A DNA stretch of 64,000 nt, from the NCBI RefSeq assembly GCF_017115045.1, contig NZ_JABXKK010000068.1:62001-126000 (forward strand). The letters are read 5' to 3'. The notes below the pieces were generated by a model, which made no database searches, had not been told where the DNA came from, and saw only the letters and a program-made list of their open reading frames with translations. Source of the stretch: Nostoc sp. NMS8 (GTDB lineage: Bacteria; Cyanobacteriota; Cyanobacteriia; Cyanobacteriales; Nostocaceae). Shown one piece after another: positions 25,821 to 35,787 of this stretch. The position numbers and the translations under genes are program-made. Numbering within the stretch: position 1 is the first letter of the stretch; every line of letters starts with the position of its first letter.

Positions 25821-25859
25821 CTAAAATTCCCGACTTCTCTAAAAAGTCGGGAATTTTAG
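25821..25859. terminator. 16-bp perfect hairpin, bidirectional terminator
   Basis: CTAAAATTCCCGACTT pairs perfectly with AAGTCGGGAATTTTAG around a 7-nt loop. T-rich sequence flanks the G/C core on both strands, so it can terminate the mltA transcript (120 nt upstream) and the convergent DUF3134 transcript. The CCCGACTT/AAGTCGGG core recurs at 57021-57053. Confidence 0.65.
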
Positions 25860-25931
25860 CCTTTCGGCGTAAATAAAGCACCCATTGCAAATCAATGAAA
25901 CACTTGCAGTATAGAAATTAAGAATTACGAA

Positions 25932-26165
25932 TTACGCTTCTAAATCCATCTCACCATCATCATCATCATGATCGTAAGGGATATCATCAAGGTCTATCAT
26001 TTCGGAAATTTCTTCTACTTCAGTTAGATACTCAGATTCTTGATGTTCGCGCTCAATTAGACGACCAGTTGACTTCAGCCATTCCAAAAGAATAAATTCA
26101 TTACTTGTACGAATTACTGGCGCTCGTTGGTTACGAGGCTCTTCACGCAAAGGACTAGTAGGCAT
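25932..26165 (-). CDS. DUF3134 family small acidic protein
   Basis: 77 residues. The N-terminus SPLREEPRNQRAPVI is the hallmark of this cyanobacterial family. It is followed by a short helix (FILLEWLKSTGRLIERE) and a very acidic tail (DDIPYDHDDDDGEMD). Function unknown. It is a soluble protein with no adjacent functional partner; it converges on mltA. Confidence 0.8.
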   Translation of the reverse strand: MPTSPLREEPRNQRAPVIRTSNEFILLEWLKSTGRLIEREHQESEYLTEVEEISEMIDLDDIPYDHDDDDGEMDLEA

Positions 26166-26381
26166 AAAAAAAACTCACTTTGAATTATAGATTATCGTAC
26201 AAATACATCAAAATTGTACATTCAACAGGTCGCAGCACTCCTTTCCCTGGGTATTGGGAAAAGTTGTCTAAAATTTGGTAGTAGGTACAAGCCTACACCA
26301 TAATTTTTTAATTTGATATCCAATAAAAGAGTCCCTAATCTCCAGTACCCAGTCGCCAGTCCCCTTCATGCAAACACGATT

Positions 26382-26810
26382 TCACAAAGCATTTGGTAGC
26401 TTGGCGATCGTTTCATACATATCAGAGGGTAATGCAGACAATCTGTTTGCTACGGCTACTGCATCAGCTAAGTTACTAAATTGACATCGGACTATATCTT
26501 GTCCATTTCCTGAAGGGAATCGCTTTCTAGCTTTGTTAGAGACAGCACAAATAATCCCTAAAGCTTTGGCAAACCCATCTTTTGTCAAAATTGTTTCTTG
26601 AGCGAACCCTTCAACAGGGATAAGGCAAACCTCAAATCGGTAGCCAGGTCTAGGAGAAACCGCTATGTCAATATATGGTTTATCTTCTTTTCTAATTCGG
26701 CGTAAATATTTGGCTGTCGAATTCGTATCATGCAAATCAGTCCCAAGAGCGTAAGTAAAAAAGCAATCTTCTGTCAGGGACTCAGGACGGGTAATTATAT
26801 CCGTTAACAT
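26382..26810 (-). CDS. hypothetical protein, 142 aa
   Basis: Not recognised. A soluble protein with an ATG start at 26810, a mix of charged and hydrophobic residues and no signal peptide or membrane segment. Sequence landmarks are TYALGTDLHDTNSTAKYLRR, YIDIAVSPRPGYRFEVCLIPVEG and a C-terminal helix rich in Ala. Base composition resembles its neighbours. It stands alone between gaps of about 215 bp and 640 bp. It could be a small regulator or an orphan phage-type gene; there is no evidence for either. Confidence 0.55.
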   Translation of the reverse strand: MLTDIITRPESLTEDCFFTYALGTDLHDTNSTAKYLRRIRKEDKPYIDIAVSPRPGYRFEVCLIPVEGFAQETILTKDGFAKALGIICAVSNKARKRFPSGNGQDIVRCQFSNLADAVAVANRLSALPSDMYETIAKLPNAL

Positions 26811-26937
26811 AAGCTCAAGTAATATCCGTATGTTGTTTTGTTTTGTGACACACTAGACTTGTCCATTCTTGTTAGCACATTTTTTGATAGTTAAAGATTT
26901 CAGTGTCACACGGGGTATTGCAATATAGTTCGGCTAA

Positions 26938-26997
26938 CTAAAATTCGTCATCTTCAACCTCATTTTCATCGAATAGATTAGCTACATTAACTGACAT
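26938..26997 (-). CDS. candidate 19-residue acidic peptide
   Basis: ATG at 26997 is preceded by GAAGG at 6-nt spacing on the complementary strand. The frame reads MSVNVANLFDENEVEDDEF and stops with TAG. The ribosome site and the acidic composition are suggestive, but the length gives little statistical support, and it could be a fragment or chance. Confidence 0.2.
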   Translation of the reverse strand: MSVNVANLFDENEVEDDEF

Positions 26998-27279
26998 CAA
27001 ATACCTTCAGAATCAAAGGGTGTAGAGATTTAGATTCGGAGAAGTGTCTATAATAATCAGTTACATGACCGAAAATATTTCTCAACGTATCTAATCCTAA
27101 CACAGTTAACGGTTGAACTTTTTTAACTATTCTGACTGATAGATATTCAGTAAATAATAATTGTAAATCGTACTAAATTGTTTTATAAGATAAGTATATT
27201 TACTATGGCTTGAATTTTTGCTGAGAATAGTTATAACTCCAGATTCAATATTAATTGCGATCGCATCCCTAAAATAAAA

Positions 27280-27307
27280 CCCCAGAATTGTAAATATAAT
27301 TCTGGGG
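27280..27307 (-). terminator. intrinsic terminator of PstS-like gene
   Basis: CCCCAGAATT pairs perfectly with AATTCTGGGG around an 8-nt loop. On the complementary strand the hairpin is followed by TTTTATTTTA. It lies about 145 nt past the stop codon of the PstS-like gene. Confidence 0.65.
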
Positions 27308-27452
27308 CATCATCTCATATCCTTGCCAAGATATTTAATTACAGACAGCGATTTTCAGGTAACTAGACCACGCGGTAGGGGCAAAGCAATGCTGTGCCCT
27401 GATGACAGATGTGGTTCAAATACAAAAAACTGCTGTAAGACCAAAAACGCAA

Positions 27453-28868
27453 TTATGGAGCGGCATTAAAAACATTATTCACGTAAGTATTAACAAGACC
27501 TCGAGACAGATTTTTAATGCCAGCCGGTAGAGGAGCATATCCACGAGCTATAGCAATAGCATTCGGGTCGATTGTCACATCTGTTCCTGGTGCTGGAACC
27601 GGTGGCACTCCTAAAGCCCAGTTGATGAATCCTTTAATCTGATTGGCTACGTTAACGTTTGCGTATTTGTCATAAAATAGCAGGTAAGTTGCCGTAACAA
27701 TCGGATAAGCATTTGCCGCTGCTGGATCGGTGACAACGAGTTTAATCCGCCGAGCATTTGTATCTTGGTCAGTCGCACCAACAAAAGCATTTGAAATTGT
27801 AGTTGGTGAGATGGCATTGAAAGTACCTGCCTTGTTCTTTAAGACAGCAGCTTGCAGACTATTTGCTAACCGTGTAGCGCTATCCACATAACCAATTGCA
27901 CCAGCAGTGGCTTTGATTTTAGTGGCTACACCTCCACCTCCTGAAGCGAATTGGAAATTAGCTGGCCAAACAACTGTATCGGCTGGTAGTGGATTGGGTA
28001 TACCCCCAGCAGGTTGAGCAATACTTTTTTTACCAACTCCTCTGTTCCATGTAGCACCAAATGCCGCTTTGAGATGAGCGCTTAAAGCAAAAGTTGTACC
28101 ACTATCGTCACTACGACGCACTACAACAATGGGCTTATTTGCAGAAATTGCTACGCCACCGTTATCTGCTTTAATTTGGGGAGCATTCCAATTTGTGATA
28201 GTGCCGTTAAGAATACCCAGGTAAGTAGCTCGTGAAAGCTTAATTCCACCTGCTGGTACAGTTAGACCAGTGGGGTTGTAAGCTAAGGCGATTCCGACGC
28301 TAATCACAGGCACTTGAATGTATGGAACAGGGTTTTGGGGTGTGCCTGCGGGGGTGGGAACATCGTTGGGACTGCCAACCACTCTTTCTGTTCCTAATAC
28401 GGGATCGTCAGTAGCGGCAAAAGAGACTGGGGCTAAGATAGTTGCAGCATTAGGTGGTACTGGTGGCACGGTTTGATTGAAAAAAGCTGTTAGCCCTGCA
28501 CCACTACCAATCGAAGCATATCTGAATGTGGATAACGTACTGAGTGGGCCATAAGTTCCGTTTGGAAATCCGGCTTGGGCTGGGGGTACATTGTTATTGA
28601 GGGATGGAGGATTTCCAACACCGTAAGCGTTAAACCATGAGTCTTTCGGCGCAAGAGGATAGGAAGTTCCTGTACCTATAAGCAAGGTAGTTATAGAGCT
28701 TGCACCTGCACCATTTACAGAGGTTACTCCTGCTGGGGGGGGAGTGGTGGAGGTCTGAGCTAGAGATTTCTGAGCAGCAGATTGGCCTACTACTAAACCA
28801 GTTGCTAGGGCTAGTACAGTAATTGAACTTGCCAATTTATTTAATTGGCGATCGCAATAAAAAGTCAT
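27453..28868 (-). CDS. PstS-like phosphate-type substrate-binding protein
   Basis: 471 residues with a signal peptide (hydrophobic core around SITVLALATGLVVG, cleavage probably after SLAQ). It belongs to the PstS-like type II periplasmic binding fold: SVNGAGASSITTLLI near the mature N-terminus, FRYASIGSGAGLTAF, and VVVRRSDDSGTTFALSAHL, which matches the anion-binding RSDxSGTT loop. It is longer than usual PstS and rich in Pro, Ala, Thr and Asn. ATG 28868 has AAGGAG 6 nt upstream, which decides the start. No pstCAB genes are beside it, so it may be a stand-alone phosphate-binding or surface protein. Confidence 0.78.
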   Translation of the reverse strand: MTFYCDRQLNKLASSITVLALATGLVVGQSAAQKSLAQTSTTPPPAGVTSVNGAGASSITTLLIGTGTSYPLAPKDSWFNAYGVGNPPSLNNNVPPAQAGFPNGTYGPLSTLSTFRYASIGSGAGLTAFFNQTVPPVPPNAATILAPVSFAATDDPVLGTERVVGSPNDVPTPAGTPQNPVPYIQVPVISVGIALAYNPTGLTVPAGGIKLSRATYLGILNGTITNWNAPQIKADNGGVAISANKPIVVVRRSDDSGTTFALSAHLKAAFGATWNRGVGKKSIAQPAGGIPNPLPADTVVWPANFQFASGGGGVATKIKATAGAIGYVDSATRLANSLQAAVLKNKAGTFNAISPTTISNAFVGATDQDTNARRIKLVVTDPAAANAYPIVTATYLLFYDKYANVNVANQIKGFINWALGVPPVPAPGTDVTIDPNAIAIARGYAPLPAGIKNLSRGLVNTYVNNVFNAAP

Positions 28869-30133
28869 GTCAAGCTCCTTAAAATTAATTTCTGGTTCAA
28901 CACCCCTCAAAGCCGAATCAAGTGTCAAACTGACGATGAAAAATAACTTTTTATAAGCACAATCAACTTGTGCCTTAAAAAGGCTATTAATAAATTAAAG
29001 TTTGCACAAAACTCTGAAGGATGTAGAGCGAATTAGAGGCAAAGCCTTCAACATGTAGAGGGAACTAAGCTATTGCTTATACACCCAAAAACATAATCAT
29101 CTGAATTATGAAAATTACTTTCTTTCATGTAGATATGCAGCAGTTTGCCACAAACTACCGCTAAGTGCGAAGTAAAGAAAGTCAATATTTCACGAATCTT
29201 TGTAAGACTGCTATAGTTAATAGCTGTTAAATTATGCCAACGAAATCAACACTATAGTCTGAAGGTAAAGCTCAAATCATGATTACATTATGAAATGATT
29301 AAAAAATAAATATATTTCTGGAATTTAGCAGTAATTTAAGAATGGTTTTCATTGCGGTTTTTATTACTCTCGCCAGAGTAAAATCTGCAACTTTCATATA
29401 TATGATTTTGCTTATTAAGATTTTTCTAAAGGTTTTAATCAGCATTTAATATAATTTACTAAATACATCATTTTTCTTGACAAAAAGCACACTGTGTGAA
29501 TTTAAGTAAAATCCATTTAATGGCTATTTCTGCCAAAATTGTGGATTTTCCAGTTTTTTTTGTGTTTTTCACGACATCAAAAAAAATAAAGAGTGGTTTA
29601 TGCTACGTCGTAACGAAATCATTAATCGTGTCATTCACGTTATTGACTTAGTGCTAGTAAAGGTTTTGTGATGTAGATATAAAAAGGCTTTCTGAGTCCT
29701 TTTTAAATATTGACTATAACGACATTTTAGGCATCCTCTCACTAATGCCTAATTCAACATACTAGTTTTTAGTGTGTAAGTTGAGAAATTAAATCAACTT
29801 TCAGATAAGAATGCGCTCAATACATAGGTTGAGTTGTAGCAATATTTTGTAGGCTATGGAGTTAAACCCAACACCTGAAAATTTTGCCTGAAGATTTTCA
29901 GGTGTTGAGTTTCATCCCTCAAAAGTTACTTGCAACGTCACTTGCTTTTCACAAAGTAAGAAGAAGGAATGCTGTGCGTGGAAGCCGAGCAAATCTTTTG
30001 ACGATGGCGGCTTTCCAACCTATATGTACAAAGATCATTTTTCAAATTGGTATTAGTCGTGAGTAGTACCCATCACAAAATCAATTAGAACTAGCTACTA
30101 TTTTGTCTCCACTCAATTTTTTTGAGGTACTCA
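28869..30133. other. long divergent intergenic region (about 1.26 kb)
   Basis: An AT-rich gap between the PstS-like gene and the GloVer-repeat gene. Visible structures are the hairpin at 29864-29912 and a 23-codon open frame (29600-29671) without a ribosome site. No gene was recognised, and its length is unusual for this window. It may hold long regulatory leaders or a decayed gene. Confidence 0.4.
29864..29912. other. long hairpin of unknown role
   Basis: AACACCTGAAAAT (29870-29882) pairs perfectly with ATTTTCAGGTGTT (29894-29906), and AAAC against GTTT extends it across a 2x2 mismatch; the loop is 11 nt. It lies mid-gap with no gene directly upstream on either strand, so it may be a small RNA end or a repeat. 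Confidence 0.4.
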
Positions 30134-31324
30134 ATGAATAAAATTAATCTGTACAAACAACGTCAGAGCAAAAATAGGGTATTGATTTTAGCTTCCCTAA
30201 CTGTTTTGACTTCTTCATTAGTTCTACCTTTCCAACAAGCCTTTGCTGCAACACTGACTACTGTTGTAAATTTCAATGGCACTAATGGAGCTACACCAAG
30301 AGCAGGGGTACTTAAGGGTAATGGTACTGATGCAAACCTTTATGGAACTACTTCTGCTGGTGGCACTTCTGGTAAAGGAACTGCATTCAAGTTAGCTCCT
30401 ACTGCTTACACTACTCTAACCACACTGATAAACTTCACCGGAACATCTAGAATCAACAAAGGGACTAATCCAGTTGCTAGATTATTCCAAGCAGCCGATG
30501 GTAATTTATATGGGGCAACCTTTACAGGTGGTACAAGTAACCTCGGTACTGTGTTTAAGTTGGCAAAAACAGCTTTTACAACCCTAACAACTCTTGTGAA
30601 TTTTACAGGTGCGAATGGGGCTAATCCAGCAGGCCGACTGATTACGGGTGCTGATGGCAATTTATGGGGAACAAGCTCTACAGGTGGAGCTAGTAATAAA
30701 GGAACTATATTCAAGGTTTCGCCCACTACCGGCGCACTCACCATCATTAGAAGCTTCAGTGGCACTAATGGAGCAACTCCATTGGCAAGATTGCAACTGG
30801 CTACTGATGGAAACTACTATGGCAGTGCTTCTGCTGGTGGAGCAAGTGCTAAAGGAGTTGTATTCAAGTTAACTCCCGCAGGAATACTAACTTCATATAG
30901 CTTTAGTGGCGCCAATGGGGCAAGTCCGCAGTCTGGATTAATTGAATCTACCGGATTTCTCTACGGCACAGCTAAACTAGGTGGAGCCAACAATAAGGGA
31001 GCTATTTTTAAAGTTCCAATTGGTGGCGGTACACCTGTTTTAGTTGCTAGTTTTAATGGTACTAATGGGGCTAACCCAACAGCTGCACTCATCAAAGCAA
31101 GCAATGGTAATTTCTATGGCACAGCTTCTACTGGTGGGGCAAATAACAAAGGAGCTATCTATCAGCTGACTGGCGCAACCATCACTGGCTTAACTAGTTT
31201 TAATGGCACTAATGGGGCAACGCCAGAGTCAACGCTAATTCAGCTATCGAATGGTGCCTTTTACGGTACCGCCTCTTTTGGCGGTACTTCTAATTTAGGA
31301 ACTGTGTTTAAGTTTGTAATTTAG
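30134..31324 (+). CDS. secreted GloVer tandem-repeat protein (probable seven-bladed propeller)
   Basis: 396 residues. A signal peptide (hydrophobic core around VLILASLTVLTSSLVLPF, cleavage after AFA) is followed by seven repeats of about 45-50 residues. Each carries F(N/S/T)GTNGA-P, then DGN(L/F)YG, then a GG-(S/N)(L/K)G-(T/A)(V/I)FK end. This is the TIGR03803 (GloVer) repeat; seven copies fit a closed beta-propeller. ATG 30134 has GAGG 7 nt upstream. It is extracellular or periplasmic, with partner or ligand unknown. It precedes the VirB-like cluster by 0.7 kb on the same strand and faces the PstS-like gene. Confidence 0.82.
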   Translation: MNKINLYKQRQSKNRVLILASLTVLTSSLVLPFQQAFAATLTTVVNFNGTNGATPRAGVLKGNGTDANLYGTTSAGGTSGKGTAFKLAPTAYTTLTTLINFTGTSRINKGTNPVARLFQAADGNLYGATFTGGTSNLGTVFKLAKTAFTTLTTLVNFTGANGANPAGRLITGADGNLWGTSSTGGASNKGTIFKVSPTTGALTIIRSFSGTNGATPLARLQLATDGNYYGSASAGGASAKGVVFKLTPAGILTSYSFSGANGASPQSGLIESTGFLYGTAKLGGANNKGAIFKVPIGGGTPVLVASFNGTNGANPTAALIKASNGNFYGTASTGGANNKGAIYQLTGATITGLTSFNGTNGATPESTLIQLSNGAFYGTASFGGTSNLGTVFKFVI

Positions 31325-32026
31325 TTCCAAATCTAATCTCCGTGCCAAAAAATGGTAGAACGTAAATTTGAACATTCACCATTTTTCGACAACAATTAAA
31401 GTCTCCTTGAGCATATTCACAAATATCCACTTTATAGAGAGCGATATTTCTTGACAAGTTCTCTGGGGATTAAAGTAAGGATGCATTATTTCTTGTGGCA
31501 CTCGATGCTCGAAAATATGCATCTCTTTTCTCATGTCTGTTTGCGTAGCGTCTTTGAAGAAGAATCGGTCTAATTTTATCTGTACTCGTTACGGGGCTGC
31601 GCGAACACAAGTTGCTCATCAAAGAAGCCTTTGAGACTGTACTAGATCGCCACTGTGCGTTTACGCTAAACTACAGGATATTTCCACTCCGCTCACTCAA
31701 ATACTCGTGAGGTAAGGAAAGTTAAGGCTTTGAAGTTGGTTTATTAAGGCTATCTGTATGAGAATATTGAGAAAATTCTTAAAGCCGAGCAGGATTCTAG
31801 AAGGTCAAGCTTGAGGTTTGCAACCTAGCTTCTCAAATCAGAGATATTTAGTTTTAGATAAATCTTAATATTATGTTAACTTAACTTCATAATACTGATG
31901 TAGAATATAGAACTTTACTACAAGTTCGTAATTTGATTAACAATCATGTTAAAGCATGTTAAATTGTAGTAGCTGTAAAATTTGAAAATAAAGAGCAATT
32001 ATAGTACACTATAGGAAAATTAGCAA
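31325..32026. other. intergenic region upstream of the VirB-like cluster (about 700 bp)
   Basis: No gene recognised. The middle (31490-31700) is less AT-rich and holds repeat-like GCGTAGCGTCT and CTCGATGCTCG sequences. The last 200 bp are very AT-rich and probably carry the promoter for the cluster starting at 32027. The gap separates the cluster from the GloVer gene. Confidence 0.4.
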
Positions 32027-32647
32027 ATGTTTAGACAAAGTTCTCACGAGAGAAACTTTTTCAAAGCTTTAACTGGTAGTGCGGCGAAAGAATCTCACAA
32101 GTTTAGACTGGCATTTAAATCTTGTCTGACTGTTCTGGTTGAATCTGTACCTTTTTTGATTGCTTGTGCTGTATTCGTTAGCGTTATCAGCCTAAAAAGT
32201 CCTATTCTGCTCTTTTGCTTACTTGTTGGTAGTTTAATTGCAGTCATTACCCAGCAAATTGGACAGCAAGTGAATTTACCAAGGCGATCGCTAATATTAT
32301 TACAAATTTTAGCAGCAGCGATCGTTCTGAGTTTATATTGGTTAGACTGTTTTGCAGCCCCCGCACAAGCACAGTTTTTTGGGGAAGCTGAAAAGTTTTT
32401 CAAAAAAACCTTACAAGATGGTTCAGCAACCAATGCTGGTGGTAGTGACACAGCAGTTAGTTTGATATTTAATGTGTTGCGGGCAATTTACTTACTTTAT
32501 ATTGCAATCTCCCTAGTTGGTGTGATCAATGCAGTGCGTAAAGATGAAGATTGGCAAAGCATCGCCAGAACTCCCCTATTAGTGGTTGTTGCTGTTACCA
32601 TTGCTGATGTACTCACACGCTTTGTAATTGGCGATAGCAGTAAATAA
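32027..32647 (+). CDS. VirB2/TrbC-like prepilin (putative)
   Basis: 206 residues. Two hydrophobic segments (about 38-70 and 88-108) end in DCFAAPAQAQ, a likely leader cleavage site near residue 115. The mature part has two helices separated by a short charged loop (AIYLLYIAISLVGVINAVRKDEDW, then TPLLVVVAVTIADVLTRFVIG), as in VirB2/TrbC pilins that build the T4SS pilus. The leader is longer than usual, and the family call rests on topology and on position as the first gene of the cluster rather than on a strong motif. The next gene follows after 14 bp. Confidence 0.6.
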   Translation: MFRQSSHERNFFKALTGSAAKESHKFRLAFKSCLTVLVESVPFLIACAVFVSVISLKSPILLFCLLVGSLIAVITQQIGQQVNLPRRSLILLQILAAAIVLSLYWLDCFAAPAQAQFFGEAEKFFKKTLQDGSATNAGGSDTAVSLIFNVLRAIYLLYIAISLVGVINAVRKDEDWQSIARTPLLVVVAVTIADVLTRFVIGDSSK

Positions 32648-32661
32648 TTCAGATATTTCAA

Positions 32662-33033
32662 ATGTCTCAAGAGCGGGAACAAGAATTTCGTCCAGTCAAT
32701 CAAGTTCTGGGAAGCCAACCTTCATTAGGGCCAATTCCTGCCGATCAAATTCTTCCTTGGACAGTAATTGCCCTAACCTCCTATTTTATTATCAATGGAA
32801 TTTTTGGAGGTCTTTTCCAAGAAGAGTTTCAAAAATGGTTGTGGACAGTACTAATGACTGGTTGGGGAGTAGGAACTTGGTGGATATTAACTGGTGGTAG
32901 GAGTTGGAGTTTTTTAAGTAAATTTATCGGTGTTCCCGCTTGGACAAGAGGCTTTGCTCGTTATCAAAGCTTATTGGAAGTTAACCATGAAGCAAAAAAT
33001 CGGAAAACAAAGCGTCAGCGTCGCCGGAAATGA
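32662..33033 (+). CDS. VirB3-like membrane protein (putative)
   Basis: 123 residues. A polar N-terminus (Pro/Gln-rich) is followed by two close membrane helices (LPWTVIALTSYFIINGIFGG and WLWTVLMTGWGVGTWWILTGG) and a very basic tail (KNRKTKRQRRRK). Size, topology and position directly before the VirB4-like ATPase fit VirB3/TrbD, an inner-membrane partner of VirB4. Sequence similarity alone would not prove it. Its 3' end overlaps the start of the ATPase gene by 47 bp, implying translational coupling. Confidence 0.55.
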   Translation: MSQEREQEFRPVNQVLGSQPSLGPIPADQILPWTVIALTSYFIINGIFGGLFQEEFQKWLWTVLMTGWGVGTWWILTGGRSWSFLSKFIGVPAWTRGFARYQSLLEVNHEAKNRKTKRQRRRK

Positions 33034-35734
33034 AAGTAGATTAACACCATTTGAAGATGCTTTGCACTTGGCGACAATGCTGCGTGTCGCAATTAATGGA
33101 CGTGATATTGGTGCTTACCTTTTGACAAAAGGCACTCAAAAAGATCGGTTTTGCTTTGTTTTTGGTTTTGATTGTAAGGGAATCCATACTACCTTAAGAC
33201 CTGAACAAATTGATACACTTTTTAATAACATTGAAGCTGGATTAAAAGACATTCCTAGCGGTGAACGGATGACGCTGCACTTGGGTTCTTTTAGTTCAGA
33301 TAAAGAACGGCAAAAAGAATTAGCAACATTAATTAGAAATTCGCCATCACGAGACATCAAATATTTGTTGATGGCAGAGAGAGCTAGAGTTAAAGAACTG
33401 ACTATTTCTGGGATTCGTAAACCCAAATTTTTGCGGATTTATGTTACTTACACCATTGAATCTAACTCACAACATGCAGATGATTGGATAGAAAAGCTTT
33501 TAGTCAAAGCTGAATCATGGTGGTTGAAATTTAAAGGGGATCTCTCAGAAGTAGAAAATCAACGCATTGAAACCCTAATTACCAATGCTTACAACCAGGG
33601 TTTTCTTCGCTGGGAACAAATCTTATCTAACAAAATGGGATTGGATGTCAAGCCTTTGACTGCTGATGAACTCTGGGGAGATATCTGGAAAAGGTTTAAT
33701 GATACGCAGCCAATAGAGATTCCCCAGTTAATGACTTTAGATGAGCAGGGACTACATGAGCAAGTTAATTCTGATTTAGCTAGTACTAAATTACTTCTAG
33801 ACAATATCCACGGCACAACCTTGCTGATGGAATCTAGTGTACCTTGTGCCGATCGCCGCTGGGTTAATGTTAACAATCGTTATATTGGCGCACTGTCATT
33901 TCTCGAAAAACCCGGCGGTTGGGTAAGTAAATCGGCTCAACTGCGCTATTTATGGGAACTGTTAGCCAGAGAAACAGTAGTAGATACAGAAATATTTTGT
34001 GAGTTGACTGCTGCAAATCCAGCATTAGTAAAAACGACTCTGCAAAGAGTGCTAAAGCAGTCAAACATGACAACAATTCTGGCTCAAGAAAAAAGTAAAA
34101 CTATTGATGTAAATGCTCAATTAAAGTTGAAGAAATCGGTAGCCGCGCAAGAACAATTATTTGAAGGTGCAGTCCCGATTTATACGAGTATTGCCATTTT
34201 AGTACATCGTCCAACTGTCGAAAAATTAGATGAGGCGACAAGATATATTGAAAACTGTTTTCAACGTCCAGCTAAGGTAATTAGAGAAACTGAGTATGCT
34301 TGGAAAATTTGGCTGCAAACTCTACCAATAGTTTGGGAAGGTTTGTTAGCAACACCCTTCAACCGTCGCCAGCTATATTTAACCAGTGAAGTTCCCGGAT
34401 TAATGCCTTTGGTTTTAACTAAAAAAGGTGACAGACAAGGTTTTGAGTTGATTGCAGAAGAAGGCGGAACACCCGTACATTTAGATTTATTTAATCAACA
34501 CAAAAATTTAGCTTTGTTTGCGACAACTCGTGCTGGTAAATCTGTATTGGTGTCAGGGATTTTAACTCAAGCTTTGGCACATGGGATTCCGGTTGTGGCG
34601 TTAGATTTCCCGAAACCTGATGGAACATCTACTTTCACTGACTACACAGAGTTTATGGAGGGAAATGGAGCCTATTTTGATATCTCCAAACAATCGAATA
34701 ACTTATTTGAACAACCAGATTTGCGATCGCTAGAAGCAGAACAACAGCGCGATCGCTTTAACGATTATACCGCCTTCCTAGAATCAGCGTTAATGACAAT
34801 GGTTTTAGGATCATCCACTGAAAGTCAAATTTTATCGCAAACCGTGCGATCGCTACTCAACCTCGCTTTAGAAGCCTTCTTTAGAGATGAAGGCATCAAA
34901 GAGCGATATAAACAAGCGATGGTGGCTGGATTCGGCACTCTTGCTTGGCAAAAAACCCCCACTTTAAAAGATTTTCTCTTTTTCTGTTCACCCGAACACT
35001 TGCAACTAAGTTCTTTAACTGGCAGAGTAGAAGACGCTCTCAGTCAAATTCAGTTGCGCTTACGGTTTTGGCTTTCTAGCCGCGTCGGACAAGCCATTTC
35101 TGCACCATCTAGCTTTCCTACCGATGCACAACTTTTAGTTTTTGCGCTTAGAAACTTATCAGATAGTGAAGATGCAGCTGTACTATCCTTGAGTGCCTAT
35201 TCAGCCGCACTACGACGTGCATTAAGTAGTCCAGCTTCTATATTCTTTATCGACGAAGCACCAATTCTGTTTGAATTTGAGCAAATTTCTGACTTAGTTG
35301 GCAGAATTTGTGCGAACGGTGCTAAAGCCGGTATCAGAGTCATCTTATCAGGACAAGATCCTGATACGATCGCCAAATCTAAAGCTGCATCTAAAATTTT
35401 GCAAAACTTGACAACAAGATTAATTGGACGCATTCAGCCGGTTGCAGTAGATAGTTTTGCAGACATCTTGAAATATCCCCGCCAAGTTATTTCTCGTAAT
35501 GCTTCAGAAAGCTTTTTTCCCCGCAAAGAAGGCGTTTATAGTCAATGGCTATTAGATGATAACGGTAGTTATACATTCTGCCGTTACTATCCAGGTTACG
35601 AACAATTAGCAGCAGTTGCTAATAACCCTTATGAACAAACTGCACGTAGCCAAATGATGCAACTTCACAGCGATAAATATGAAGCAATTTCTGCTTTTGC
35701 ACGTCAGTTAGTGGCGACTCTGCGTAGTAGTTAA
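32987..35734 (+). CDS. VirB4/TraC-like T4SS ATPase
   Basis: 915 residues. The C-terminal half is an HerA/FtsK-type ATPase: Walker A ATTRAGKSVLVSG (about 511-523), then GIPVVALDFPKPDG, Walker B SIFFIDEAPILFEF (about 750), then SGQDPDTIAKSKAASKIL and TTRLIGRI. The N-terminal half matches the CagE/TrbE/VirB4 style of domain. VirB4 energises pilus assembly and substrate transfer at the inner membrane. I start at ATG 32987 (MKQKIGKQ), inside the end of the previous gene; a GTG 19 codons earlier would lengthen the overlap. The walker residues are intact, so the machine should be powered. Confidence 0.78.
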   Translation: MKQKIGKQSVSVAGNESRLTPFEDALHLATMLRVAINGRDIGAYLLTKGTQKDRFCFVFGFDCKGIHTTLRPEQIDTLFNNIEAGLKDIPSGERMTLHLGSFSSDKERQKELATLIRNSPSRDIKYLLMAERARVKELTISGIRKPKFLRIYVTYTIESNSQHADDWIEKLLVKAESWWLKFKGDLSEVENQRIETLITNAYNQGFLRWEQILSNKMGLDVKPLTADELWGDIWKRFNDTQPIEIPQLMTLDEQGLHEQVNSDLASTKLLLDNIHGTTLLMESSVPCADRRWVNVNNRYIGALSFLEKPGGWVSKSAQLRYLWELLARETVVDTEIFCELTAANPALVKTTLQRVLKQSNMTTILAQEKSKTIDVNAQLKLKKSVAAQEQLFEGAVPIYTSIAILVHRPTVEKLDEATRYIENCFQRPAKVIRETEYAWKIWLQTLPIVWEGLLATPFNRRQLYLTSEVPGLMPLVLTKKGDRQGFELIAEEGGTPVHLDLFNQHKNLALFATTRAGKSVLVSGILTQALAHGIPVVALDFPKPDGTSTFTDYTEFMEGNGAYFDISKQSNNLFEQPDLRSLEAEQQRDRFNDYTAFLESALMTMVLGSSTESQILSQTVRSLLNLALEAFFRDEGIKERYKQAMVAGFGTLAWQKTPTLKDFLFFCSPEHLQLSSLTGRVEDALSQIQLRLRFWLSSRVGQAISAPSSFPTDAQLLVFALRNLSDSEDAAVLSLSAYSAALRRALSSPASIFFIDEAPILFEFEQISDLVGRICANGAKAGIRVILSGQDPDTIAKSKAASKILQNLTTRLIGRIQPVAVDSFADILKYPRQVISRNASESFFPRKEGVYSQWLLDDNGSYTFCRYYPGYEQLAAVANNPYEQTARSQMMQLHSDKYEAISAFARQLVATLRSS

Positions 35735-35787
35735 TTGGGTTATGTAAGCACTTAACAATGTCGTCTACCTTTTTCAGGCACAGATGT

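Larger units (their letters stand above)
26811..27452. other. intergenic region of about 640 bp
   Basis: AT-rich. It contains a very small candidate ORF (26938-26997, complement) and the terminator hairpin of the PstS-like gene (27280-27307). Nothing else was recognised. Confidence 0.4.

Noticed and set aside
29600..29671. 23-codon frame starting MLRRNEIINRVIHV
   Set aside because: No ribosome site, isolated in the 1.26-kb gap, too short to judge.
29884..30066. 60-codon frame before the GloVer gene
   Set aside because: Begins inside a hairpin and has no start context or protein-like composition.
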